A stretch of 7,089 nucleotides of DNA from Prevotella sp. (GTDB lineage: Bacteria > Bacteroidota > Bacteroidia > Bacteroidales > Bacteroidaceae), in assembly GCA_021204735.1 (NCBI GenBank), contig JAJPYV010000169.1, positions 1 through 7,089 of the forward strand, in the 5' to 3' direction. The notes under the pieces are model-generated. The model saw nothing but the letters and a program-made list of their open reading frames with translations. It was not told the DNA's origin and did no database searches. The first letter of the stretch is position 1; the number at the start of each line of letters is the position of its first letter. Made by a program: the position numbers and the translations under genes. Of the stretch, positions 1 through 6,465 are shown piece after piece.

Positions 1-22
1 AGGTAGCCGCCGTTTTTTACAG

Positions 23-55
23 AAAATCCATGCCGTAGAAAAGCATGGATTTTTT
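23..55 (+). terminator. Strong rho-independent terminator, possibly bidirectional
   Basis: Bases 23-33 pair perfectly with 43-53 (core AATCCATGC / GCATGGATT) around a 9-nt loop, and a run of T follows at 50-55. This is a classic intrinsic terminator for a plus-strand transcript entering from the left. Read on the minus strand, the same hairpin is followed by TTTTCTGT, so it may also end the asd transcript, whose stop codon lies about 60 bases away. The gene it serves on the left is outside the window. Bases 1-22 (GCCGCCG then a T-run at 13-18) are too short to identify. Confidence 0.8.
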
Positions 56-110
56 GTGTCTATCGCGTTTATGTTTTTTACCCCGAGGAAATACCTACAA
101 GTGGATAAAC

Positions 111-131
111 TAATTCTTAACTCTTAATTCT
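111..131. repeat. Three 7-bp tandem units spanning the asd stop codon
   Basis: The units are TAATTCT, TAACTCT and TAATTCT (111-117, 118-124, 125-131), so the repeat is imperfect by one base. On the coding (minus) strand it gives stop codons at 133-131, 126-124, 119-117 and 112-110, one every 7 nt, which covers all three frames. The asd reading frame ends at 119-117. The last residues of the protein (IRIKS) are encoded by the repeat and its edge and not by conserved family sequence. Confidence 0.75.
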
Positions 132-1121
132 TATCAGGTATTCCGCAATTTGCACCGCGTTAAGTGCCGCGCCCTTACGTATCTGGTCACCGCTTAGCCA
201 CAGTGTTAGTCCATTTTCATTAGAAATATCCTTCCTGATACGTCCGACGAAAACATCGTCCTTGCCAGCAGTGTCGAGAGGCATTGGATAAACGAGATTT
301 GAAGGGTCGTCATGCAATGTTACACCAGGAGCATCCGCCAAGGCCCTTTGTGCCTCCTCTACACTTATTGGGCGTTCTGTCTCTATCCATACTGACTCAG
401 AGTGGGAGCGGAGTGAGGATACACGAACACATGTTGCTGAGCATTTTACATCGCTGTGCATTATTTTCTGTGTTTCGTTGAACATCTTCATCTCCTCTTT
501 TGTGTAACCGTTTGGTTGGAAAACATCAATCTGTGGAATAACATTATATGCCAACTGGTGAGGAAATTTACTAATTGTTACTTTCTCGCCATTAACAATT
601 TCCTTATATTGCTGTTGCAATTCTTCCATTGCAGCAGCACCGGCACCACTTGCACTTTGGTAACTCGCAACGTGAATACGCTTGATATGACTAAGTTTCT
701 CAAGAGGTTGCAATACCACTACCATCATTATCGTGGTGCAGTTTGGATTTGCGATTATGCCACGTGGACGGTTAAGGGCATCCTCCGCATTACACTCAGG
801 TACTACCAATGGTACGTCATTGTCCATACGGAAAGCACTGGAATTGTCTATCATCACAGCTCCGTATTTTGTTATATCAGTAGCAAATTCTTTCGATGTG
901 CCTGCTCCTGCAGATGTGAAAGCAATGTCTATGCCTTTGAAATCATCATTGTGCTGCAATAGTTTTACCTCATATTCCTTGCCCTTGAATGTGTATTTCC
1001 TGCCTGCAGAACGCTTTGAGCCGAACAATACCAAGTCATCCATCGGAAAATTTCTCTCAGCGAGCACTCGCAGAAACTCTTGTCCTACCGCTCCGCTTGC
1101 TCCAACAATCGCTACTTTCAT
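117..1121 (-). CDS. asd: Aspartate-semialdehyde dehydrogenase
   Basis: It catalyses NADPH-dependent reduction of L-aspartyl-4-phosphate to aspartate-4-semialdehyde, the branch point to lysine/diaminopimelate, threonine and methionine, in the cytosol. The 334 residues match the usual family length. The N-terminal nucleotide-binding loop is GASGAVG (residues 7-13). The catalytic cysteine is Cys128 in NPNCTT. Gln155 in SYQSASGAG and His240 in RSHSE sit where the substrate-binding and general-base residues are expected. The C-terminal [17 protein letters not shown] block is also typical. The ATG at 1121-1119 is chosen because the dinucleotide fold starts at once ([10 protein letters not shown]) and AAGGAA lies just upstream. 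It lies 127 bp downstream of the GH53 gene on the same strand but has a candidate promoter of its own. No other lysine or threonine pathway gene is in view. The last few residues come from a heptad repeat. Confidence 0.97.
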   Translation of the reverse strand: MKVAIVGASGAVGQEFLRVLAERNFPMDDLVLFGSKRSAGRKYTFKGKEYEVKLLQHNDDFKGIDIAFTSAGAGTSKEFATDITKYGAVMIDNSSAFRMDNDVPLVVPECNAEDALNRPRGIIANPNCTTIMMVVVLQPLEKLSHIKRIHVASYQSASGAGAAAMEELQQQYKEIVNGEKVTISKFPHQLAYNVIPQIDVFQPNGYTKEEMKMFNETQKIMHSDVKCSATCVRVSSLRSHSESVWIETERPISVEEAQRALADAPGVTLHDDPSNLVYPMPLDTAGKDDVFVGRIRKDISNENGLTLWLSGDQIRKGAALNAVQIAEYLIRIKS

Positions 1122-1166
1122 TATTCCTTATTAATTATTGGTTAAAATCCATATTTATGCTTGCAC

Positions 1167-1180
1167 CTTGAAAATTCAAG
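1167..1180. repeat. Short palindrome in the asd leader
   Basis: CTTGAA-AA-TTCAAG is a perfect 6-bp inverted repeat with a 2-bp centre, between the candidate asd -7 box and the start codon. It could be a regulator half-site pair or a small RNA hairpin. No T-tract follows it on the minus strand, so it is not a terminator. No matching regulator is known from this window, and chance is possible in AT-rich DNA. Confidence 0.35.
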
Positions 1181-1197
1181 TATGTTTTTACGGACTG

Positions 1198-1205
1198 CAA
1201 AATTA
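1198..1205 (-). promoter_or_regulatory. Candidate -7 box for asd
   Basis: The minus strand reads TAATTTTG, an exact match to the Bacteroidetes primary-sigma TAnnTTTG element, followed by CA. It would start transcription near 1190 and give a leader of about 70 nt before the asd ATG. No clear TTTG stands about 20 bp upstream, so the -33 element is weak or absent. That is why the confidence is moderate. If real, asd is transcribed independently of the upstream galactanase gene. Confidence 0.45.
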
Positions 1206-1248
1206 CAATTTTTCATCTTATTTCTTGACAGTCGTATGCTTTTTTTAA

Positions 1249-2349
1249 TCATTCATCCATAAATTTGCTGAACTCTCTCATGGCTGGCAGTACCTTACCT
1301 GTGTGGTTGTCAAACAGTCCTCTGTTTAGCCAACCTTCAGTAACCTTGTTGCCGAATGCGTTCTCTTCTGGATACCACCAAAATAGTCCTGTAACATTAG
1401 GATGGCGACGTAATTCTGAAACTAACTCATGAGTGAAAATTCGTTGCCCTTCAGCACTTATTGGGTAAAATTCGGAATATTCATCACTCTTTGACCATTT
1501 GTCATTCTCATGAGAGAAATACATCGCTGTTTCAACAACCATCACTTCCTTGTCGGGGAAATCAACGTTAAGGGAATCTATCGTTGCTGCCAAAACACCT
1601 ACTGCCTTGTGCCAAATCGGATAGTAACTAAGTCCAATTATGTCGTAGTCCAGAGTTCGCAGGTTTTCATAGTATGCCTTTGTCTTATCCCACTCTCCAG
1701 CCTTTTCAGTATGAATTATAATTTTCGCATTGGGACATATTTCGCGACAAGCCTTTGAACCGTTTTTCAACAGTTTTAGCAACAAATCCCAGTTTTCTGT
1801 TCCCTGTGGGTCAACTTTTGCCGCTGGCCACATCATACCATTGGTTATCTCATTGCCTACTTGTATCAAGTCGGGTGTTGCTCCTGCATCAACCATCACT
1901 TTGAGACAGTATTTAGTATATTCATACAAACTGTCTGGCAAATCTTCCCTTTTTGTGTTTTTCCACCTGTCAGGCATGAATTGCTTTCCTGGGTCTGCCC
2001 ATGTGTCGGAGTAATGGAAGTCAAGCATGAATTGATAGCCTGCCTCTTTTATTCTCTTTCCGAATTTTGTAACGTATTCAAGGTCTTGACATACACCTTC
2101 ACCTTTGTTCTCTTCTGGTGCTTTTTCTGGTTCAACGAAAAGACGTACTCTTATGGCATTCCATTGTTGGTCTTTCAGGTATTCCAACAGTTTTATTTCG
2201 TTACCAAAAGCATCCTTGTAAACAGTTCCCTGCTCTTCGTAGGAAGGCAATAGTGAGATGTCTCCACCGAGCAAACGTTTTTGAGCATGTGTATTAGCAA
2301 AACCAAATGTCATTATTGCCAATGTGATAATAATCTTGATGTTTTTCAT
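1249..2349 (-). CDS. Secreted arabinogalactan endo-beta-1,4-galactanase, GH53
   Basis: It is predicted to hydrolyse beta-1,4-linked galactan, such as pectin RG-I side chains, outside the inner membrane. Residues 1-22 form a Sec signal peptide (Lys-rich start, hydrophobic IIITLAIMTFGFA, cleavage likely after THA, before Gln23). No cysteine follows, so it is not a lipoprotein. The rest is a GH53 TIM barrel: GGDISLLPSYEEQG (28-41), RVRLFVEP (67-74), LDFHYSDTWADPGKQ (109-123), and VGNEITNGMMWP with acid/base Glu167. VVETAMYF holds the nucleophile Glu273, and GLFWWYPE lies near the C-terminus. The 366-residue length fits a single-domain enzyme with no carbohydrate-binding module. The ATG at 2349-2347 is supported by the signal peptide. 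A good promoter lies upstream. No SusC/SusD pair or other glycan genes are in the window, so it appears to stand outside a utilisation locus. Confidence 0.93.
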   Translation of the reverse strand: MKNIKIIITLAIMTFGFANTHAQKRLLGGDISLLPSYEEQGTVYKDAFGNEIKLLEYLKDQQWNAIRVRLFVEPEKAPEENKGEGVCQDLEYVTKFGKRIKEAGYQFMLDFHYSDTWADPGKQFMPDRWKNTKREDLPDSLYEYTKYCLKVMVDAGATPDLIQVGNEITNGMMWPAAKVDPQGTENWDLLLKLLKNGSKACREICPNAKIIIHTEKAGEWDKTKAYYENLRTLDYDIIGLSYYPIWHKAVGVLAATIDSLNVDFPDKEVMVVETAMYFSHENDKWSKSDEYSEFYPISAEGQRIFTHELVSELRRHPNVTGLFWWYPEENAFGNKVTEGWLNRGLFDNHTGKVLPAMREFSKFMDE

Positions 2350-2408
2350 ATTGCTCTTTTATTATCTTTGAATTGTATTTTTAAATGTCCACGTTGTATA
2401 GTTGACTG

Positions 2409-2440
2409 CAAAAGTAAGGAAAATATGCAAATGTGGCAAA
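2409..2440 (-). promoter_or_regulatory. Promoter of the GH53 galactanase gene
   Basis: On the minus strand, TTTG (2440-2437) is followed after exactly 20 bp by TACTTTTG (2416-2409), which fits TTTG-N20-TAnnTTTG perfectly. Transcription would start near 2402, giving a leader of about 50 nt before the galactanase ATG. The promoter lies wholly outside the 12-bp inverted repeat that brackets the divergent promoter. Confidence 0.75.
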
Positions 2441-2454
2441 TAACTTTTTAATAG

Positions 2455-2486
2455 TTTTACACAATCGAAAATTTGCTGTATCTTTG
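2455..2486 (+). promoter_or_regulatory. Promoter of the antiporter-LolD-CvfB operon
   Basis: TATCTTTG (2479-2486, followed by CA) matches the TAnnTTTG -7 element exactly. TTTT at 2455-2458 stands 20 bp upstream as a near-consensus -33 element. The predicted start is near 2492, giving a leader of about 80 nt. The -33 element overlaps the left arm of the inverted repeat 2456-2467, and the -7 box lies in its spacer. A protein bound to the repeat, or inversion of the segment, would therefore directly affect this promoter. Confidence 0.7.
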
Positions 2487-2544
2487 CAACATAATTGTAA
2501 ATTTTGCTGCACTCGGATTGTCTTATAGTTGCCGATTGTGTAAA
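2456..2544. repeat. Perfect 12-bp inverted repeat around the operon promoter
   Basis: TTTACACAATCG at 2456-2467 is the exact reverse complement of CGATTGTGTAAA at 2533-2544, with a 65-bp spacer (2468-2532). The arms do not extend further in either direction. The predicted transcript starts inside the spacer, so only the right arm is transcribed. The pair is therefore more likely to act as DNA (recombination sites or operator) than as an RNA stem. A degenerate extra copy, CGGATTGTCTTA, lies at 2514-2525 or one base to either side. No recombinase gene is in the window. Confidence 0.8.
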
Positions 2545-2573
2545 GACATTTTCCAACTTCAATAGACTGAAAG

Positions 2574-4700
2574 ATGCTGAGTTTATCCCATTATTTTCCG
2601 ATAACAGACCCAACACTGATTTTTTTCGTTGTGTTGTGTCTTATCCTTATTGCGCCGATAATAATGGGTAAGTTGCGCATTCCGCACATTATCGGAATGG
2701 TGTTGGCGGGTGTGCTCATAGGACAATATGGTCTCAATATACTTGAACGTGACAGCAGTTTTGAACTTTTCGGTAAGGTAGGCTTATATTACATCATGTT
2801 TCTTGCCGGTCTTGAGATTGACATGCAGGGTCTCAAAAGCAATGGTTTGAAAGTGGTGTTGTTTGGTTTTCTTACCTTTTTCGTGCCGTTTATTCTCGTG
2901 TTCTTCTCATGTCTATACTTCCTACATTACAGCATGTTGGCTTCTCTCATGCTCGGTAGTATTCTCGGTTCTAATACTTTGATAGCATATCCGATAGTGT
3001 GTAAGTATGGTTTACAGAAGAACAGCACTGTAACGTTGAGCGTGGGTGCGTCAATGCTCTCTTTGACATTGGCTCTCGTGGTGTTAGCAGCAATCGTCGG
3101 AACAGTTCATAATGACACGGGATTTGTTTATTGGTTGCTTTTCATTCTGAAATTCGCTATCTTTTTTGCGGCACTTTTTTATTTTGTGCCGAAGTTGATA
3201 AGGCGTTTTATGCGTAAATATTCTGATGCCGTAATGCAATATATTTTCATCATGGCAATCATGTTTTTGAGTGCGGCTGTTACTGAAATACTTGGCATGG
3301 AGGGCGTGTTCGGTGCTTTTGCAGCTGGTTTGGTACTTAACCGTTATATTCCTCATGTCTCTCCACTAATGAACCGTATCGAATTTATCGGAAATGCTCT
3401 GTTTATTCCTTATTTTCTTATCGGTGTGGGCATGCTTATCAATATGCGTATTCTTTTCTCTGGATGGCATATCGTGTTGATAATAATCTGTCTCGTGTTC
3501 TTTGGTACTCTTGGCAAGGCGATAGTGGCATATCTTATGTCGTGGTTCCTGCGTCTTCCTGTGGTGCATGGCAGCATGATGTTCGGATTGACTGCCGCTC
3601 ATGCAGCAGGTGGTATTGCTATCGTTATGGTCGGACTGAAATTGAAGGTGTCCGAGGGAGTGTTCGTTATGACAGATGAGATGCTTAACGGTGTTGTTTT
3701 GATGATTCTCTTCACTTGTGTGATTGGCTCGCTTATGACTGAAAGAGCCTCGCAGTCGATAGTACTTAATGAGAGTAATCTTGTAGAAGACGAGGAGAAT
3801 AAGGGTGATGACGAGAAAATTCTGATACCAGTTAAGTATCCTGAGACGGCAGAGACTTTGCTTAATATGGCTATCATGATGCGCAATGAAAAATTGAATA
3901 GGGGACTTATTGGACTTAATGTTGTGTTTGATGATGAAAATAGACGTATTTGGCAAGAAAAAGGGAAAGCTTTGCTTAGCAGGTTGACTGACATGGCAAA
4001 TGCTGCAGATGTGAGGATTCAGACGCAGGTGAGGATTGCCACAAACATAGCCAATGGAATAAAACATGCCTTCACTGAATATCAGGCATCGGAAATAATA
4101 ATGGGTATGCATATCCACAAGGATGTCTCCAAACAGTTCTGGGGCCAATTTATTCAGAGTCTTTTCAATGGTTTGAACAACCAGATTATCATTGTGCAAT
4201 GCTCGCAACCGTTAAACACCTTGAGGCGTATTCAGGTTATGGCTCCAGCGAGAGCTGAGTTTGAGCCTGGTTTCTACCGTTGGCTCGAACGGTTGTGTCG
4301 TCTTGCGGAGAATCTTGAATGTAGAATACAGTTCCATGCCCGTCACGACACGATGACACGTATCAGCCAGTTCATATCAAACAGGCATCCTAATGCAAGG
4401 GCGGAATATACTCCTTTGGCGCATTGGAATGAGTTGCCTAAATTAGCAAGCTCTGTAAACGATGACGAACTTTTTGTGGTTGTTACTGCTCGTAAGGGTA
4501 CGGTCTCTTATAAGGTAGCACAAGAAAAGTTGCCTGATGAACTTACCCGTTTCTATTCGGGAAAGAACCTTATGATAATTTTTCCTGACCAGTTTGGAGA
4601 TTCTCCTGATGCTATGACGTTTGCAACACCGCAACATCAAGAACAACTTAGTGCATACCATGTTCTCATGGCATGGCTTAGAAAGAAATTTAAGGTTTAG
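2574..4700 (+). CDS. CPA2-family cation/proton antiporter with C-terminal USP-like region
   Basis: This inner-membrane protein probably exchanges Na+ or K+ for protons. Residues 13-390 form the Na+/H+ exchanger membrane domain with about 12 hydrophobic segments. CPA2-like motifs include RIPHIIGMVLAGVLIG (35-50), MFLAGLEIDMQGLK (75-88), EGVFGAFAAGLVLNRYIP (243-260), GTLGKAIVAY (311-320, with a conserved-type Lys315) and AAHAAGGIAIV (341-351). A charged linker (400-415, rich in Glu/Asp) leads to a cytosolic part. Residues 415-545 resemble a universal stress protein fold (KILIPVKYPETAETLL, then ASEIIMGMH and IIIVQCSQPL). Residues 550-708 look like a second, more degenerate copy. The canonical USP ATP-binding loop is not evident. 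The position that usually carries the ion-binding Asp (TM5, in a TDT-like motif) appears to read Ser163-Leu164-Thr165. The 708-residue length is normal for Bacteroidetes members. The ATG at 2574 precedes the first helix closely. It is the first gene of a likely three-gene operon, 45 bp before the next. Confidence 0.9.
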   Translation: MLSLSHYFPITDPTLIFFVVLCLILIAPIIMGKLRIPHIIGMVLAGVLIGQYGLNILERDSSFELFGKVGLYYIMFLAGLEIDMQGLKSNGLKVVLFGFLTFFVPFILVFFSCLYFLHYSMLASLMLGSILGSNTLIAYPIVCKYGLQKNSTVTLSVGASMLSLTLALVVLAAIVGTVHNDTGFVYWLLFILKFAIFFAALFYFVPKLIRRFMRKYSDAVMQYIFIMAIMFLSAAVTEILGMEGVFGAFAAGLVLNRYIPHVSPLMNRIEFIGNALFIPYFLIGVGMLINMRILFSGWHIVLIIICLVFFGTLGKAIVAYLMSWFLRLPVVHGSMMFGLTAAHAAGGIAIVMVGLKLKVSEGVFVMTDEMLNGVVLMILFTCVIGSLMTERASQSIVLNESNLVEDEENKGDDEKILIPVKYPETAETLLNMAIMMRNEKLNRGLIGLNVVFDDENRRIWQEKGKALLSRLTDMANAADVRIQTQVRIATNIANGIKHAFTEYQASEIIMGMHIHKDVSKQFWGQFIQSLFNGLNNQIIIVQCSQPLNTLRRIQVMAPARAEFEPGFYRWLERLCRLAENLECRIQFHARHDTMTRISQFISNRHPNARAEYTPLAHWNELPKLASSVNDDELFVVVTARKGTVSYKVAQEKLPDELTRFYSGKNLMIIFPDQFGDSPDAMTFATPQHQEQLSAYHVLMAWLRKKFKV

Positions 4701-4745
4701 ATGATGATCTTTAGTAAATCATACATTTAATGAAAATATATTGCA

Positions 4746-5498
4746 ATGATTGATATAAAAGGAATAACAAAGAGTTTTGGGTCGTTACAGGTTCTCAAGG
4801 GAATTGACTTGCATATTGATAAAGGTGAGATAGTGAGTATTGTTGGTCCGAGTGGCGCAGGCAAGACAACACTTTTGCAGATAATAGGCACTCTTGACAG
4901 TCCTGACAGTGGTGAGATAATCATTGATGGCACTGATGTACGTAAACTCAGCAGTAAGAAGATGGCAGAGTTTCGCAACCGTCAGATTGGTTTCGTTTTC
5001 CAGTTTCACCAACTACTCCCTGAATTTACGGCGATTGAAAATATTATGATACCCGCTTTTATAGCTGGTACTCCACGCAGTGAGGCGAGGAAAAGAGCAA
5101 AAGAATTGCTTGATTTTATGAAACTAACGGATAGGGCAGGGCATAAGCCTAACGAACTCTCTGGTGGTGAGAAACAACGAGTTGCTGTTGCTCGTGCTTT
5201 GATAAATAATCCGTTGGTAATACTTGCTGACGAACCATCTGGCAGTCTTGATTCTAAAAACAAGGAAGAACTTCATCAGTTGTTCTTCGACTTGCGTGAT
5301 AGGTTCGGGCAGACATTCGTGATTGTTACGCATGACGAGCATCTTGCTCATATCACTGACCGTACTATATCGATGAACGATGGAAAACTTGTAATTAATG
5401 ACGAGGAAAAAGAAAACTCTGAAGTGGAGATTGAAAATACCGATGTTAAAACTGAAGATGTTGAAGATAACGTTCATAACATAGACATACAGGAGTGA
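4746..5498 (+). CDS. LolD-type ABC transporter ATP-binding protein
   Basis: It is a cytosolic ATPase that should pair with membrane permeases of the LolCE/MacB type. LolCDE releases lipoproteins from the inner membrane for transfer to the outer membrane. All nucleotide-binding motifs are present: Walker [10 protein letters not shown] (34-42), Q-loop Gln86, signature LSGGE (138-142), Walker B VILADEP (158-164) with Glu163, D-loop SGSLD (165-169) and switch His196. The stretch after the Q-loop, [16 protein letters not shown], is LolD-like, which favours LolD over FtsE or MacB. The fold ends near residue 218. About 32 extra residues follow, 14 of them Asp or Glu, giving 250 residues where LolD is usually about 225-235. 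No permease gene is in the window. It lies 45 bp after the antiporter and 41 bp before the S1 gene with no terminator seen between, so co-transcription is likely. The exact substrate is unproven. Confidence 0.88.
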   Translation: MIDIKGITKSFGSLQVLKGIDLHIDKGEIVSIVGPSGAGKTTLLQIIGTLDSPDSGEIIIDGTDVRKLSSKKMAEFRNRQIGFVFQFHQLLPEFTAIENIMIPAFIAGTPRSEARKRAKELLDFMKLTDRAGHKPNELSGGEKQRVAVARALINNPLVILADEPSGSLDSKNKEELHQLFFDLRDRFGQTFVIVTHDEHLAHITDRTISMNDGKLVINDEEKENSEVEIENTDVKTEDVEDNVHNIDIQE

Positions 5499-5539
5499 TG
5501 TTTATTTCTAAATGTTTTGTAATTTATAATATATAGCAG

Positions 5540-6403
5540 ATGGATGGTATAAGACTTGGCGAGTACAACTTGATGAAAGTTGTTAAAGAGGTGGATTTTG
5601 GAATGTACCTTGATGGCGGTGACGAAGGTGAGGTGCTTCTGCCATCCCGTTACGTTCCCGAGGACTGCAAGATTGGGGATGAGTTGAATGTATTCCTTTA
5701 TCTTGATATGGATGAGCGTCTTGTCGCTACCACTCAAAAGCCCCTTGCACAAGTCGGTGATTTTGCTTTCCTTACGGTTGCATGGGTCAATGAATATGGT
5801 GCATTTCTCGATTGGGGCCTGATGAAAGATTTGTTCTGTCCTTTCCGTGAACAGAAAATGAAAATGGAGAAGGGTAAGGGTTATATCGTTCATGTGCATA
5901 TAGACGATGAGAGTTATCGTGTTGTTGCCTCTGCAAAGGTTGAACGATATTTCAATTCGGAAATTCCAGATTATGTTCATGGTCAGGAAGTTGACCTACT
6001 GATTTGGCAGAAAACGGAACTTGGATTCAAAGTTATTATTGATAATAGTTATCCTGGATTGGTTTACAAAGAGCAGATTTTCAAGGAGATACACACTGGT
6101 GACAGGATGAAGGGCTATATCGACTTGATAAGGGAGGATGGTAAGATAGACGTTACTTTGCAACCTACTGGCAGACAAATGACACTTGAGGTCAGCAAGG
6201 TTTTGTTGCAATATCTGAAAGACCATGATGGAGTATGTAATTTGACAGACAAGAGCCCTGCAGAGGATATCTATAAGGTGTTTGAGGTAAGTAAGAAGAA
6301 TTACAAGAAAGCTGTTGGCGACCTATACAAACGACGGCTTATTACCATAAAAGATGATTGCATAACCCTCGTTAGCAAGGTCTCCCACAGCAGTTTTCAA
6401 TAA
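5540..6403 (+). CDS. CvfB-like S1 RNA-binding protein
   Basis: It is a probable cytosolic RNA-binding protein of the CvfB/YitL family, whose Staphylococcus member influences virulence gene expression. Three OB-fold (S1-type) segments can be read. Residues 6-65 (LGEYNLMKVVKEVDFGMYLD, then LLPSRYVPE) are the first. Residues 70-133 (VGDFAFLTVAWVNEYGAFLDWGL) are the second. Residues 147-213 (GQEVDLLIWQKTELGFKVII, then GDRMKGYIDLIREDGKIDV) are the third. A C-terminal winged-helix-like part (about 225-278) contains YKVFEVSKKNYKKAVGDLYKRRLITI. The length of 287 residues fits the family. The ATG at 5540 directly precedes the first S1 strand. There is no strong Shine-Dalgarno, as is usual in this phylum. 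It is the last gene of the likely operon and is followed by a weak hairpin and T-tract. The RNA target cannot be told from sequence. Confidence 0.88.
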   Translation: MDGIRLGEYNLMKVVKEVDFGMYLDGGDEGEVLLPSRYVPEDCKIGDELNVFLYLDMDERLVATTQKPLAQVGDFAFLTVAWVNEYGAFLDWGLMKDLFCPFREQKMKMEKGKGYIVHVHIDDESYRVVASAKVERYFNSEIPDYVHGQEVDLLIWQKTELGFKVIIDNSYPGLVYKEQIFKEIHTGDRMKGYIDLIREDGKIDVTLQPTGRQMTLEVSKVLLQYLKDHDGVCNLTDKSPAEDIYKVFEVSKKNYKKAVGDLYKRRLITIKDDCITLVSKVSHSSFQ

Positions 6404-6419
6404 GTTTTTAATTCCCCAT

Positions 6420-6465
6420 ATTCGGCTTTAGCCGCATCGATTTTTTATTTTTTATTTTTTATTTT
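6420..6465 (+). terminator. Probable terminator after the CvfB-like gene
   Basis: CGGC (6423-6426) pairs with GCCG (6431-6434) around a TTTA loop. One mismatch then AT/AT extends the stem to 6420-6437. After three bases a T-rich run begins at 6441 (three TTTTTTA units). The stem is short and the run is not directly adjacent, so strength is uncertain. It is oriented for the plus strand only, as no T-run follows on the minus strand. The T-run overlaps the 3' end of the convergent S46 gene. Confidence 0.45.
6441..6461. repeat. Three perfect 7-bp tandem units spanning the S46 stop codon
   Basis: TTTTTTA occurs three times in a row (6441-6447, 6448-6454, 6455-6461) and then continues as TTTTG. 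On the coding (minus) strand it puts TAA at 6461-6459, 6454-6452 and 6447-6445, one in each frame. The peptidase uses the third. The last coded residues (KIKNKK) come from the repeat. The same arrangement, with a different 7-mer, ends the asd gene. Confidence 0.85.

Noticed and set aside
1..20. Possible end of a tRNA or gene at the left edge (GCCGCCG followed by T-run)
   Set aside because: Too little sequence to tell a tRNA acceptor arm, a gene end or a second terminator apart.
456..962. 168-codon plus-strand frame opposite asd
   Set aside because: It lies fully antisense to asd with its conserved catalytic motifs, and its translation is Cys/His/Tyr-rich and unlike any family I know.
2362..2616. 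84-codon minus-strand frame across the divergent promoter region
   Set aside because: It covers both predicted promoters and the inverted repeat and runs into the antiporter start. The translation has no features, so it is better explained as non-coding DNA.
3366..4208. 280-codon open frame on the minus strand inside the antiporter gene
   Set aside because: It is antisense to a clearly real coding region, has a His/Ser/Asn-rich composition unlike a folded protein, no recognisable motif and no promoter. It is a shadow frame.
4658..4671. Hairpin CCATG-TTCT-CATGG near the antiporter 3' end
   Set aside because: It is short, lies within coding sequence and has no T-tract, so it is likely chance.
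5474..5980. 168-codon minus-strand frame across the LolD/CvfB junction
   Set aside because: It is antisense to two well-supported genes, with no motif or start signal.
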